A stretch of DNA of 64,000 bases from Macrothele yani (GCA_039090855.1 CM077012.1:142386541-142450540); one strand, 5' to 3'; counted from the first letter of the stretch, positions 21,755-32,880 are shown. The notes: generated by a model not told the origin, from the letters alone. Made by a program: numbers and translations.

Positions 21755-22954
21755 CACAGTCAATTAGAGATAGCAGAAGTTATGCAAGTACTTCGCCGCT
21801 ACTCCCGTATTATCACCCATGCCCGGGCAAAACTGTGGTTAAATACAATCATCGCCCACATCTTCCCTAACAGTGATCGATTACAGGCGTGATGGATAAG
21901 AGACGTGATTTGGATTCTTTTGACAGGGCAGAATGTAAATGCAAGCCTGATAGGTCATTCTATCTCGGAAGTCAACACACTGGGGTTTTCCCGTGTTACA
22001 GTACCCGGAGTGTTTCGGGAATTCAAAAATTCTGGCGAAAGAACAAACTCCCGAGTGAATTGCAGAGTCATACTACCCTTGGCAGCTCGTGGCGCAGGCC
22101 TAAGCCGGTTTGAGCTGCATTGTTCGAACTGATAGGTGCAAAACAACATCACAAATCACCACGGATCTGATCAGTGGATCAAGTTACCATGTCAGTTCAA
22201 GGACAATACAACGTACTTTTAAACTTCTAGAGTTCTGGAGCTGCAGTCCTAAAAGATTCTCGCTGTTAACGGCACGACACCGGTCCCAAAGCCTTTGCCT
22301 AGTCAAAAGCACACGGACACTAGTCCACAAAGGAATGGAGGCGGATAGCCTGGAGTGATAAATCCAGATTTAAATTGCATAGAGCCAATGGGTACGGATC
22401 TGGCGTCAACCTCATAAAGACAGGGACCCTTCATGTCAAGTTGGAACAGCGCAGGCTGCTGGTGGCTCAGTGATGGTGTGGAGTGTCAACTGGAATACTT
22501 TGGTACGGGTACAGTCGACTTTGAGTGCCCCAAAATATGTGGACATTCTAGCCGATCATTTATATTCATTCGTGACCAGCATGCATCCCAGTGGCAATGG
22601 CGTATTCCAACAAGACAATTTTCCATCCCACAGGTCCCTCCTTGCTACTGCATGGTTACAAGAGCATTGTTGTAAATTTGAAACGCTTCAATAGCCACTT
22701 AGAAGTCCAGACATATAACCCATCCAGCATCTTTGGTATACCGTCAAACAAGTTGCGAGTGCGAGGACACGTGTGCCGTCGGCTACGAACTTGAGCAAAT
22801 TATGGACAGCTTTGGAGGAGGCACGGCTGGCAGAACATTTTTGTGAGCTGATAGAGTCTATGCCTTGTCGTATGGCCGCCGTCATTTGTACAAGAGGTGG
22901 CCTAACGCGTTGCTAGACAGGTAGGTATTTTTGATTTTCAATGGCATTTCAGTG
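21755..22954 (+). mobile_element. Tc1-like transposon copy 2 (complete but decayed)
   Basis: The left end CACAGTCAATTAGAGATAGC is preceded by TA (21753-21754). The right end TTTCAGTG is followed by TA (22955-22956). Length about 1.2 kb, standard for Tc1. The left terminus resembles the end at 1131-1161. Confidence 0.75.
21890..22915 (+). pseudogene. Tc1 transposase pseudogene
   Basis: Fragments in several frames: IGHSISEVNTLGFSRVTVPG (helix-turn-helix, about 21950-22010), VRTDRCKTTSQITTDL then SSRTIQRTF (about 22115-22220), WSDKSRFKLHRANG (first catalytic Asp, about 22350-22390) and QQDNFPSH (about 22610-22632, one frame). Many stops and shifts. Closest in this window to the transposase at 1-1014. 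Confidence 0.8.
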
Positions 22955-22956
22955 TA

Positions 22957-23461
22957 TATCCTTTCTTGTCGTTGTGTTATTTAATTATTCAGTTTAATAA
23001 ATAAGTATTAATTTAATTTCGCTATTTAGCATCCGACGTGCGGCCATTAGTGTAACACACTTTGCCGAAGCTTTTTGTTTGCCTGACGATAAATAAATTA
23101 TTTTTTAATTTCCATTAACAGCAGGTCTAAAGAGACGAAAATTACCAAAATACTTTACTCTTATTTTTTTCCGAAAGAACTTCAGTTCTTCCTCAAGGCA
23201 GTATTACAGCTGGCTGTCACTATGAAGCATATACATTCACAGAAGTAATGTCTACACCGATACACGCTGGTTCGGATCACTGGTGCCGTCCTGAAAAAGA
23301 AGTGGCCTGGCGCTGCGAAGACTGGCCCAGGCGTTTTCTACTCCAGCAGATATGGAGGGAGGGGACTTTCTTATAAAATCTTCATTTCCGTACATACAAT
23401 TTCGATGGACACTCATTACACACAGACCATCTAGTCTGCCCTTGGTCATTCTTGATCTCAC
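22957..23461. other. Unassigned spacer
   Basis: No motif or RNA recognised. The 69-residue minus frame at 23252-23461 follows the Tc1 N-terminus below but does not look like transposase. Confidence 0.4.
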
Positions 23462-23819
23462 GGTCGAACTCTGTCATCAAAGGAATGTGGTCGACCGCCG
23501 CTTGCTCTGTGGGTGCTCGTACGTCCGTCGATAGTTTATTCGTGGTACACCCTTGATACGATTGTCCTCGGGAACCCTAAGGTTCTTACCACTTGGGCGA
23601 TAGAATAACCCATCTGTCTTGCTCCGACAATGCGTCCACGATCAAAATCTCTCAGTTCACCAAGTTGACTCATGTTCGTCTACTGCGACACACTGTTGGG
23701 AATCTTTGCTGTCGGCCTATTTATCGCTTGCGTTCAGTTTGGGCCTGTTCACTGTGGGCTGGAGATGCCCATGTCAACTGCCCATCACCCCTGTCTGAAA
23801 TGTTTTGTGTACTGAGGGT
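23462..23819 (-). pseudogene. Tc1 fragment: N-terminal transposase and 5' end
   Basis: From a Met at 23671-23673 the minus strand reads MSQLGELRDFDRGRIVGARQ, then MGYSIAQVVRTLGFPRTIVS and RVYHE followed by a stop near 23534. This is the paired HTH DNA-binding domain. The catalytic domain is missing. The right limit at about 23819 (ACTGAGGG then TA) may be the element terminus. Confidence 0.72.
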
Positions 23820-24074
23820 ATGCTTTTTGTGATTATACGTTAGAATTTGAATTTCAAATTATTTAAAACGCACGGTTGTCTAATTCTTTTGTAAGTAACT
23901 CGTTATGTTACAACTTTGAACGAATCGAGAGAGCGTTGCTGTGTTTCTTCTTGATACAGCCAAGTTGAACCTTGACCCCAGAAGAAAAGGCTACGCTGCT
24001 TACTCTCGGTTTAGGTGAAAAAATGGTTTTGCATTTCACGATTCACACTCATGTACCCTATTTAAGAAACGATT

Positions 24075-24297
24075 GACGCCCCGGTGGCGCAGTGGTCTAA
24101 GGTGTTGGCCTATGATCATTCGTCCGTAAGGGGTCCGGGTTTGAATCCCGGTCAGGCATGGATGTTGTGTTTGTCTTACGGCACTGGCTCTCTCCCTTCC
24201 CTGGAACCAGTGACCCTAAATTAGGGACGGGCGACTGCTTATAGCCCATTGAGTTGCTCACGGTGGTCGTTAAACCTCCAATCAAAAAAAAAATAAT
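24075..24297 (+). mobile_element. tRNA-derived SINE, copy 5 (CA subfamily)
   Basis: A and B boxes (B box GGGTTTGAATCCC), CA diagnostic and A-rich tail. The target duplication is AAGAAACGATT / AAGAAATGATT (24064-24074, 24298-24308; one mismatch). Confidence 0.92.
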
Positions 24298-24308
24298 AAG
24301 AAATGATT

Positions 24309-25249
24309 AATCTCTGGGACACAGCTTTGTGGCTTCACCACTTCGTGGCGTAGTGAAATAAAATCCTAAATATATCGTCAGTATTCATTATTCGGGTTTC
24401 AAATGGATGCACCCAGGATCAGCAGAAGAAAAAAAAAGCTGTTAATTTGTATATTGCATACTGAAGCACTGGTGTCGTTCTTAGACATTAGGATTTCACT
24501 TATTCTAAAATCAGGATTTTTATAAACATAGCTGTCGAAAGAGAAGTTTGATTTTCATAGGCTTCATGGTTTTCGTAATGCTATAAAATTCTTTTGATTT
24601 GTAGCGCTTTTTTCTTTCGCCGCCAATTCGACTTAAATCATTGTAAACATTAACTCGTTTTCCACATTGAAACGCGTTAAAAACGTTTTCCGCTCTACAA
24701 TGACTCAAGAACAATTTACCACTTTCACACTACTCAGTAGAATCGTTTTGTGCAGGCTGCTAAAGCTTTGCGCTGAGGCAGTTCAAATTTCATAGTGAGT
24801 AGTCCCAACGGAGGTTAATGGATGCCAATAGTAGTACTGTTTAAACATAAGTCCTAAAAACATTTGACACACATTGTATGACATCGTGGTTGCTTCAGAT
24901 TTCCCGCGGCATGTCTTTTAACATATGTAAAAAAAAACACTGTTTCCGCCTGACAGGTCTCCGCCAGTCGGTACAGATATCAATACACTGTTCCCACGAC
25001 AGTCCCTCTTTTCTTGTAAGTTCTACCTTTTTCATGTTGAATAGACTTTCATCTGTAGGACGTGTTTCAGAAACTTAAAGAACATTTCCTTTCCAGCTGC
25101 TTTGTTGTACGTGTATTGTGCGCAGTGTCAGTGATAGCCTAATATCCTTATATTTTTTTTAATTATTAAGAGTTGTAAGGTTGGCTACATTCGTGACTTC
25201 TGTTTCATTTTTTTGTTTTATTTTGAGGTCTTACTACTATAGCGAGCAT
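24309..25249. other. Unassigned spacer
   Basis: Nothing recognised on either strand; only short, motif-free frames. Confidence 0.4.
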
Positions 25250-25365
25250 TTCAGGCTGTAAGTGGTCACCCATCCTTAATTTAGGGCTTCTGGTTCCAGA
25301 GAAGGTTCAGAATCAGCCCCGTAGGACAAACATAAAATCCATACGAAACAGGATCCCAGACCCAG
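25250..25365 (-). repeat. Degenerate SINE relic
   Basis: The minus strand retains body pieces of the tRNA-derived SINE (CTTAATTTAGGG... region, GGACAAACATAAAATCCAT on the plus strand), strongly diverged. Present in the first unit of the tRNA-Thr duplication and not seen at the equivalent place in the second. Confidence 0.55.
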
Positions 25366-25570
25366 CATCTGTTCTGTTTTTTCCAGCTGTAAAGAGCAAT
25401 ATCCACGAGTTTTGATTCGCCTCATTACAGTCGAAACCGTACGCAACGGTTTTAGAAATTACTTCCAACAAATTGCAATGCTAAAAAAGTTACTCAAATG
25501 AGTAAAATATGTAGTTGGAAATCAAAGTAATTAACAGCATATGAAAAATAATTAAAATTGCTAAGTATGT

Positions 25571-25643
25571 GCCACCATAGCCCAGTCGGCAGAGCACTGG
25601 TCTTGTAAACCAGGGGTCATGGGTTCGAGTCCCATTGGTGGCT
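25571..25643 (+). tRNA. tRNA-Thr (TGT)
   Basis: 73 nt: acceptor GCCACCA/TGGTGGC, D arm TAGCCCAGTCGGCAGAGC, anticodon stem CTGGT/ACCAG with loop CTTGTAA (anticodon TGT, reads ACA), T arm ATGGGTTCGAGTCCCAT, discriminator T. No intron; a pol III stop (TTTTTT) follows at about 25650. All arms pair well, so it could be functional, though it is part of a duplicated block. Confidence 0.88.
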
Positions 25644-25849
25644 CTCTGTTTTTTGTTTTTTTTTAATTATTACCGAGCACTGCCACTAACTACTACACAA
25701 CAATCAGGTAATCCTATGTCAAAGGACAACCTGATTTCGAATTACAACACTCCCCACTTCACACGAACCGACTTTTCAAAATTCCAGTGGGTGCTCTGCA
25801 GCAGTGGCTGGTAACTCGGAACAACGAATACAAACGATGTATCATCATA

Positions 25850-27389
25850 CACTGCTGGACAATTGCTAAGGACGGATCATAAACGGCTATATAGCGCATA
25901 AAAAGTAAGTGTGGTTGGATGCCAAGTGAAATAAAATAATGTCAGAATGCCAGGACATTACAAGAAAGACAATTTATTGTGCTCTGAAATCCAGAAGGCT
26001 TTGGAACGTGTTCAAGGGACAAACAGGCCATTTTGTGCAGAATACGTAAACGTGAAAAAATGCAATTACCGTCAGCAGGCGTTCCGGCGTAAGATGTCAA
26101 TACGGGATATGGCCACCGTGGAGGGCGATGCAAGATTCCACACGTCGTGTCATGCTTTGCACAACATTATCAAGTAGCTGTTGGGGTAATTTATCCCATT
26201 CCTCTGTCAGTGCACGGATGAGGGTGTCCTTGTTTATTGAAGGGCATTGGCGACTAGCAAGACTCCTCCCCAAAGCATCCCACACATTTTCAATGGGATT
26301 CAGATCTGGAGAACGTGCTGGCCATACGAGGCGTTGAGTATCCTCGCTCTCAAGACACTCCTGGACAGCGACTGTTCGATGACATGTTGCGTTGTCGTCC
26401 ATGAAAATGAATCTATCACCGACAGCACCACGGGACATGCGAACATGAGGTAGCAGAACATCATTAATGTATCGTTAGCCAGTCATATTCCCAGTTGGAA
26501 GCACATAGAGCGACGTACGGCCATTGATCACGATGCCAGCCCATACCATGACACTACATGTCGGATATCGGTCCCTTTCCTGTATGTTTGCTGGACAATA
26601 TGCAGTACCACTATCACGCCAGATCAGTTGTCGTCGACAATCAGACGATAGACTGCATCTACTCTCATCTGAGAAGAGGAAAGCAGACCAGTTGTTATCA
26701 GTCCAATTGCGATGTTGATGGCACCATTGCAAACGGGCGGTACGGTGACGCCTGGACAATGGGATGCACACAACAGGACGGCGGGTGTGTAGTCCTCCTT
26801 CAATGCAAACGTCTGGCGACAGTTTTTCGGGAGATCCGCTTGCCAGTAGCAGCCATAAACTGATTTGCTACCTCACTAGCTGTGCTGCGCCGGTGTCTTT
26901 TTGTTGATAGCACTATGTATCGATCTTCTACAGGTGTCGTACTGCGAACACGACCTCCCCCGTCACGTTTGCTACACTCTCCATTTGTTTGAAATGATTT
27001 CCAAAGCCTTGAAACAACACTGTGGCTGACGTCGAACTCCCTGGCAACATCTGTTATTTTTCGCCCTTCTTCAATCTTGCCAATAATACGGCCACGCGTA
27101 AAATCATCTAGGTGATGTCTGGAATACATACTGAAAATTGCCAGTTCGTCAATTGAATCTTTCCATTTCAACTTTGCGTTTGAACAACAACGGTCAATAC
27201 GCGTCAAATCCTTTATATCTCTTATCAGCGCTATGACGTCACGAACAAGTTTGGCAATCCAAAATTTGCATACGCACAACACGTCTTACTGTATCCCGCA
27301 CTTATGCTAATTTCCACATTTTCCTGCCTTCCATTTTATGGTTGCTATCGTTGCTATTGTCATCCGTCCTTAGCAATTGTCTGGCAGTG
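25850..27389 (-). mobile_element. Tc1-like transposon copy 4, complete
   Basis: The terminal inverted repeat is about 28 bp: CACTGCTGGACAATTGCTAA... at 25850 and its complement (...TTAGCAATTGTCTGGCAGTG) ending 27389, flanked by TA on both sides (25848-25849, 27390-27391). The duplicated block downstream (27640-27665) shows the uninterrupted target 'gatgtatcatcataatatt', an empty-site confirmation. Length 1540 bp. Confidence 0.95.
26097..27129 (-). pseudogene. Tc1 transposase with one frameshift and one stop
   Basis: From MYSRHHLDDFTRGRIIGKIE (start 27129) through EGRKITDVAREFDVSHSVVS (HTH) to KTVARRLH, where one extra T near 26800 shifts the frame. The frame resumes with RRHRTARLQWCHQH, FSDESRCSL (first Asp), VMVWAGI, then an in-frame TAA at 26472-26474 between MTG and RYINDVLLPH, then FMDDNATCHRT (second Asp) and SPDLNPIENVWDAL (Glu). 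The DDE triad is intact, so only two lesions separate it from an open frame: a relatively young death. An alternative longer start at 27282 lacks support. Confidence 0.9.
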
Positions 27390-28466
27390 TAATATTAACA
27401 CGATATTTAGCAGGTATGCATTATATTTAGCAGTCCCATTGGTGGATTTCTGTTTTTTTTTTTTTTTTTATCGAGCACTGCCACTACTACACAACAATCA
27501 GGTAATCCTATGTCAAAGGACAACCTGTTTTCGAATTACAACACTCCTCACTTCACACGAACCGACTTTTCAAAAATCCGGTGGGTGGTGCTCTGCAGCA
27601 GTGGCTGGTAACTCGGAACAATGATATATCGAATACAAACGATGTATCATCATAATATTAACACGATATTTAGTAGTTCACCATAATGTCGCTGCTCGTG
27701 AACGAATATGTACAAACAGTGGCAGGTTTTCTATAGGAGCACGTGAGCTTACCCCTCCACGTTGGTCATTCTCGTTTTATTATCGGGGGAAAACGCATTA
27801 CCTCATTGCTGTGTCTTCCATTAGTTACTGGATTATTTTGGTGCCTTTCATCGGTGGAACAGTGTCAGTGATAGCCTAATATCCTTATATAAATAATGAA
27901 ATATGAGAAGTTAAATTTCATGGTCTACAACTGGTGTGAAAGATTTTCGACATTCTGCGGATAAAGCTGAGGAGCACGTCCTGTCCTCTGCACCCAAGAA
28001 AAATGCACTGAATTTGACTGTACTTGGTAGAGCAACCATAATATTGCGACTAGATTCTAATTACAGGTCGCAAATTCAACATTAAAACAAAAAAAGTAAA
28101 AAAACAATCGACTATGGTGTCACATTTTATAAACTGTATTCGTTTTCGTGACGTATTTGAATTTGCTCTGCGAGGACATATGAATAGTACTCGGCGTTCA
28201 ATCCCGGATTTGTTTGTTTTAGCATCTTGGTTGCCTGTGCTCAACCTACTTGCTGAACAATAAGCGGCCACTGTCTGAAGAACAATATCCACTAGTTTTG
28301 ATTCGCCTCATTACAGCCGGAACCGTATGCAACGGTTTTATAAATTATTTCCAACAAAAATAATTTATAAAAATTAATAAAAAACTTATCCAAGTGATTA
28401 AAAGTATAGTTATAAAATTTTAGTAAATAACAAGATATAACGAATAATCAGACACGCTATAAAAGT

Positions 28467-28541
28467 GCCACCATAGCTCAGTAGGCACAGAGTACTGGTG
28501 TTGTAAACCAGGGGTCATGGGTTCTAGTCCCATTGGTGACT
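28467..28541 (+). pseudogene. Degenerate tRNA-Thr copy
   Basis: Second-unit copy of the tRNA-Thr. The anticodon loop TTGTAA is kept. It has a 2-nt insertion in the D arm (TAGGCACAGAGTAC), a broken B box (GGTTCTAGTCC) and an acceptor mismatch (GCCACCA/TGGTGAC). Probably not expressed as a tRNA. Confidence 0.78.
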
Positions 28542-28630
28542 TTTATTTTTTTTGCAATCGAGCACGGCTACTGCTCGGGTCATTTTTTAAGCTACATCTG
28601 CTTAGCTTCTGTTGCTTGGAACTTCCTTGT

Positions 28631-28700
28631 TCTGGGTGGCGTAACGGATAGCATGCTTTAATGGAAATCGGAAGAAGCGGGTTTGATTCCCGCTCCAGGG
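28631..28700 (+). pseudogene. tRNA-Arg-like pseudogene or SINE head
   Basis: A-box-like GGGTGGCGTAACGGATAGC and B-box-like GGTTTGATTCCCGCTCCAGG resemble a tRNA-Arg backbone. The anticodon arm (CTTTAATGGAAATCGGAAG) does not pair. Confidence 0.45.
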
Positions 28701-29100
28701 CAATGTAATTTTCAAGTTTTCTGAAGGAATTGCTACATAGAAACAGTGAAAATACGGCACATTTGTGCCAACAATCACATGTAGTCCTATGACAAATGGC
28801 GACTTGCTTTCGAATTACAACATTGCTTACTCCATACGCACAGACTCTTCAAAAATCCAGTGGATGCTCAATGATGGTACCCCGGATGCAAACGGCGTAA
28901 AGTAGTCCAACACGATGTTTGGTAGTTCGCCATAATGTTGAGCACATGCAACCTAGATGCTAAAGAATAAATAAATCTGGGATTGAACTGCTCGTGAACG
29001 AATATGTGCAAACAGTGGCGGCTTGTCTATAGGAGCACATGAGCATGTGTTCTACCCCATCACGTTGCTCATTCTCGTTTTGTTGTTGGGTAAAAACGCA

Positions 29101-29561
29101 ATGCCTCATTGCTGTGTCTTCCATTAGTTATGGATTATTTTAGTGCCATTCTTCAGATGTGGCCCCAGGGTTCTATTCCATTTTGTCATGTTCGCGATTC
29201 AGAAAAGGTTGTGAAGCCCCCTACTCTAGTAAAACAAATGCGCGTTACTGAACTACCCTTGACAGTAGACGGAGTGTCACGCAAAGAGACGTGCCATTTC
29301 TCGTAGAAATTTCTCCCACACGTGAGCTTTAGATCTGATACATCTTTTTGTTACAAATGTAACTACTACCTTCCCTCTTCTACACTTCAGTATAAACAAA
29401 GTAGTCCTCTATCCCCAAATATGTAAGCAAATACTTCAAACTTCCTTCTGTCTGCTAAAGCAACAAACGATGCCAGAAGCTGGTTTCGTGATGCTGAAAA
29501 CTCACTTTATGTAAATATTTCCCAAAAAAGAAATAAAGCCACGTGTTTTATTAGCTAAAGT
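29101..29561. other. Unassigned spacer
   Basis: No gene or repeat recognised between the tRNA-Thr duplication and the LINE tail. Confidence 0.4.
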
Positions 29562-29690
29562 TATTCATGGAAGGACGAAAAAATTAAACATTTACTGATT
29601 AAAAACGAGCAATGAATATTTACATATGGAGATGGGTGTGAAATGGATATGCAAAATATTAACAAATGTTGAGTGTGAATTCGAAATATA

Positions 29691-32600
29691 TATCATCATC
29701 ATCATCATTGTCAACCATTATCAATCCACTGCTGGACGAAGGTCTCCCCAAGTTTCCTCCACAACGGTCTGTCTTGTGCCATTCTCCTCCATGTCACCCC
29801 TGCATACTTTCGAATTTCATCCACCCATCTCCCATGTGGTCTTCTTCTGGGTCTTTTCCTGTCCCTTGGAATCCAATCTAAAATTTCGGCTGTCCATCGA
29901 TGATCTGTCCTTCTGGCAGTATGTCCAGCCCATTGCCATTTCAGGGATTTAACTCTGATCATGATGTCTTCCACTCTTGTCATTTTTCGGATCCACGAGT
30001 TCCTCTTCTTATCTCTCCTGGTTACACCAAGCATGCACCTCTCCATGCCACTTTGAGTTGTCTGCAGCCTTTGTATGTCTCTTTTAGTTAAGGTCCACGT
30101 CTCTGCACCATACGTAAGCACTGGAAGGATGCATTGATCAAACACTTTTCTTTTAAGACATAATGGCATATTGCTCTTGAAAATTATGCTGTTTCTTCCA
30201 AAAGCTCTCCAGGCAAGTTTTGTACCCCGATTAATTTCTTCACCAATGTGACCCTCACTTGATATCTGCTGTCCAAGATAAACGTACGTGTCTGTTATCT
30301 CCAGCTTTTCTCCATCAATCGATAAATCTTCATTTCTTGTAAAAGCATTGAACATCACTTTTGTCTTCTGAAAGTTCATTTTTAATCCCACTTCTTTACT
30401 CTTGTCAGCAAGTTCCTGGATCATACTCTGCAGCTCTGATGGGGTAGTTGCAAAAATGACTACGTCATCAGCAAAACGAAGGTGGGTTAGATAATCTCCA
30501 TTAATCTTTATCCCCTTGTTTTCCCAGCTCAGCGACTGAAAAACACCCTCCAATGTGGCATTAAAGAGCTTCGGAGATATGGTGTCACCTTGTCTCACTC
30601 CCTTTCCAATTTTTACGTGTGTTGTATTTTCAAACAGCCTAATCTTTGCACTTGCACTTTCATAGATGTTATTAATAATATTAATGTATGCATCTTCAAT
30701 ACCGCAGGTTTTCAGAGCCATTGTAACTGCTGATGGTTTCACCGAATCAAAGGCTTTTTCATAATCGATAAAAGCCATGCACAATGGAAGTTCATATTCC
30801 CTTGCTCTTTCAATTAGTTCTCTCAGCACGTGGATATGATCTATTGTGCTGTAGCCACTCCTGAATCCAGCTTGTTCTCTCGGTTGAGCCATGTCCAGTG
30901 TTACCTTCAAGCGGTGTGAAAGAACTTTAGTGAAGATTTTATAAACTACTGATAGGAGGCTGATAGGTCTGTAGTTTCCGAGATCCTCAATGTCACCTTT
31001 CTTATGTAGCAGGATCATTGTAGCGGTGTTCCAATCCTCAGGAATCTTTCCTTCATTAAGGCATCGAGTGAAAATTTGGGCGAGTACTGTTTCGATTTCT
31101 CCACTTGCTTCTTGTATGATGTCTACAGTAATTCCATCTTCTCCTGGAGCTTTTCCTCGCTTCATGTTCTTGATTGCATGTGCAACTTCTGCTGGAAGGA
31201 CTGGAGGAACTCTGGTACTGGTATCTTTCATGATGTCTGGAGTGCATATATCATCCCTTTCATATAATTTGGAGTAGAAATCTTTCACTCTTGTCAAAAT
31301 TTCGCCTCTATTTCTTGTTACAGAACCATCTTCTTTTCTCAGTGCCATAATCTGTTTTCTTCCCTTACTGAGATGTCCCTTTGCTATCTTTAGGCTTTGG
31401 TTGTTTTCAATTGCTTTCCTCACTAGTTCACAGTTGAATTTCCTTAAGTCTTCAGTGATACTTTTTCTTACTGTCTTGCATAGCTCTATATATTCCACTT
31501 TGGAAGTCACATCTTCTTTAGTTGTCCTCATCTCTCTTCTTTTTTGCATCAACATTTTGGTTTTTCCTGATAATTTGTTCACATGCAACTTGTTCTTAGA
31601 CCCAACTAATTTTGTTGCTGTTTCCATAAGAGCTTTGGTTACTTTTCTGTTAACTTCAGAGATGTCCACTTCTTCCGATGTTAGGCCTTCTAAAGCAGAG
31701 AACCTGTTCTTCAGTTCCAACTTGAAGGTATTATGGTGTTTTTTAAGGTTGGTTATGTCAATAGATTTTGTTTGTCTTATGAGCTTGCCACGTTCAAGTT
31801 TAGTGTTGAGGTGCATCTTACATCTCACCAATCTATGGTCACTACCTGTGTTGAACTTGTTTAGCACACTGCAGTCTTCTATGACGAATTTTTTGTTACA
31901 CATAATAAAATCAATTTCACTTGTCGTCCCATTTGGATGTCTCCATGTCCATTTCCTGTGTGGCTTTTTCTTGAAGAAGGAGTTCAAGATGAAAAACCCT
32001 TCTGCCTCTGCAAACTCAACGAGAGTATTTCCACGCTGGTTTCTGTTGCCATGACCGAATTTACCTACTGAAGTTTCATTCTGTTGCCGTTGCCCTATTT
32101 TTGCATTGAAATCTCCCATAATTATTTTCAAGTGCTGCTTACCTTTATTATTTAGATGACAAATTTCCTCATAAAATTCTTCAATTTCTTCTTCAGGATG
32201 ACTTGTGGTGGGTGCATAAGTTTGAATAATCTGAGCCTGGTATCTTTTCGAGAGTTGGATAACAAGTCGTGCAGCTCTGTCAGAGGAACTTTCAACTTCT
32301 ACAACTTTATCCTTCAGTTTCTTGTTTATTATAAATCCAACACCACTAGTTCTGCCAGTATCTGTCCCACGATAGTAGAAGAGATGTCCACTTTTCAGTT
32401 CGATGAGATCTTCTCCTTTTCTCCTTACCTCACTTAGCCCCACGATGTCCCACTTGATCCTTTGTAGTTCCTCTTCCAATTCAAGAAGCCTTGAATCAGA
32501 AGATAGGGAGCGTCCATTGTAAGTAGCCAAGGTCAGCATCAGATGGCAGCCTAGTCCGGTCCTCCGGGGATTCTTAGCACCCTCTGCCTTCATGTCGCAC

Positions 32601-32878
32601 TGGCCGCTGCCTTGGCCAGGTACATTCCAGCTGCCGGAGACTGAGGGCCAAGATTTAAGTTGTGGAATCATTTTGGAGGGGTTTGGCCATAACTCACCAC
32701 GCTGGCCAAGCGGGTTGGTGAGTGTGGGATAGAATTTCCTCTAATCCCGATGGTATAGTTATACCGCTATGGGCGGTCGTCAGAGCCCCTTTAGTGGGAA
32801 CAGGATGCACCACGAGAAGGCGGGGTTGACATTTGTCAAGGAGAGGCTGTGATGTTACGCATCACCTGACCTTACATC

Positions 32879-32880
<2 letters not shown>
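29691..32880 (-). mobile_element. RTE-like LINE copy R2, full-length coding region intact
   Basis: The 3' end is a (TCA)n/(ATC)n tail at 29694-29709, inserted in the AT-rich 3' region of LINE copy 2. A leader of about 200 bp precedes the ORF and contains short inverted stretches; its true 5' end is near 32880, where a (TA)n tract begins. Copies R1 and R3 are very similar, so this family was active recently. R1 and R2 both have AT-repeat sequence next to the 3' tail, suggesting a target preference. Confidence 0.9.
29711..32671 (-). CDS. RTE-type ORF2: APE endonuclease + reverse transcriptase (986 aa)
   Basis: A single uninterrupted frame. Residues about 45-285 are an apurinic-type endonuclease: TYNGRSL, GLSEVRRKG, QTYAPTTSHP, IMGDFNAKIG, WTWRHPNGTTSEIDFIM and GSDHRLV, covering the Asn, Glu, Asp and His catalytic positions. 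Residues about 540-800 are the reverse transcriptase: YRPISLLSVVYKIF, QAGFRSGYSTIDHI, AFIDYEKAFDSV, GVRQGDTISPKLF, LRFADDVVIFA (catalytic FADD) and VYLGQQISSEGH. The C-terminus (WQWAGHTARR, RWVDEIRKYAG) is the usual RTE/CR1-like tail. Such proteins nick the target and prime cDNA there. The Met at 32671 gives the longest frame; MKAEGAKNP (about 32593) is another possible start. Databases often label hosts' copies 'craniofacial development protein 2-like'. This is the only intact TE protein in the window. Confidence 0.93.
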   Translation of the reverse strand: MIPQLKSWPSVSGSWNVPGQGSGQCDMKAEGAKNPRRTGLGCHLMLTLATYNGRSLSSDSRLLELEEELQRIKWDIVGLSEVRRKGEDLIELKSGHLFYYRGTDTGRTSGVGFIINKKLKDKVVEVESSSDRAARLVIQLSKRYQAQIIQTYAPTTSHPEEEIEEFYEEICHLNNKGKQHLKIIMGDFNAKIGQRQQNETSVGKFGHGNRNQRGNTLVEFAEAEGFFILNSFFKKKPHRKWTWRHPNGTTSEIDFIMCNKKFVIEDCSVLNKFNTGSDHRLVRCKMHLNTKLERGKLIRQTKSIDITNLKKHHNTFKLELKNRFSALEGLTSEEVDISEVNRKVTKALMETATKLVGSKNKLHVNKLSGKTKMLMQKRREMRTTKEDVTSKVEYIELCKTVRKSITEDLRKFNCELVRKAIENNQSLKIAKGHLSKGRKQIMALRKEDGSVTRNRGEILTRVKDFYSKLYERDDICTPDIMKDTSTRVPPVLPAEVAHAIKNMKRGKAPGEDGITVDIIQEASGEIETVLAQIFTRCLNEGKIPEDWNTATMILLHKKGDIEDLGNYRPISLLSVVYKIFTKVLSHRLKVTLDMAQPREQAGFRSGYSTIDHIHVLRELIERAREYELPLCMAFIDYEKAFDSVKPSAVTMALKTCGIEDAYINIINNIYESASAKIRLFENTTHVKIGKGVRQGDTISPKLFNATLEGVFQSLSWENKGIKINGDYLTHLRFADDVVIFATTPSELQSMIQELADKSKEVGLKMNFQKTKVMFNAFTRNEDLSIDGEKLEITDTYVYLGQQISSEGHIGEEINRGTKLAWRAFGRNSIIFKSNMPLCLKRKVFDQCILPVLTYGAETWTLTKRDIQRLQTTQSGMERCMLGVTRRDKKRNSWIRKMTRVEDIMIRVKSLKWQWAGHTARRTDHRWTAEILDWIPRDRKRPRRRPHGRWVDEIRKYAGVTWRRMAQDRPLWRKLGETFVQQWIDNG

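Larger units (their letters stand above)
25126..29100 (+). repeat. Tandem segmental duplication around a tRNA-Thr
   Basis: Matching landmarks occur in order: CAGTGTCAGTGATAGCCTAA (25126 and 27862), GTTTTGATTCGCCTCATTAC (about 25411 and 28293), the tRNA-Thr (25571 and 28467), and GAGCACTGCCACTA-type body with CGAATTACAACA (about 25675, 27473 and 28558). A partial third body (27431-27660) begins inside the tRNA 3' half (AGTCCCATTGGTGG). So the locus duplicated at least once plus a partial unit, then took a Tc1 insertion at 25850. The units have diverged by substitutions and indels. Confidence 0.78.

Noticed and set aside
31401..32054. 217-residue plus-strand open frame
   Set aside because: It is the antisense of the intact RTE ORF; its motif content is a hydrophobic shadow of the minus-strand gene.
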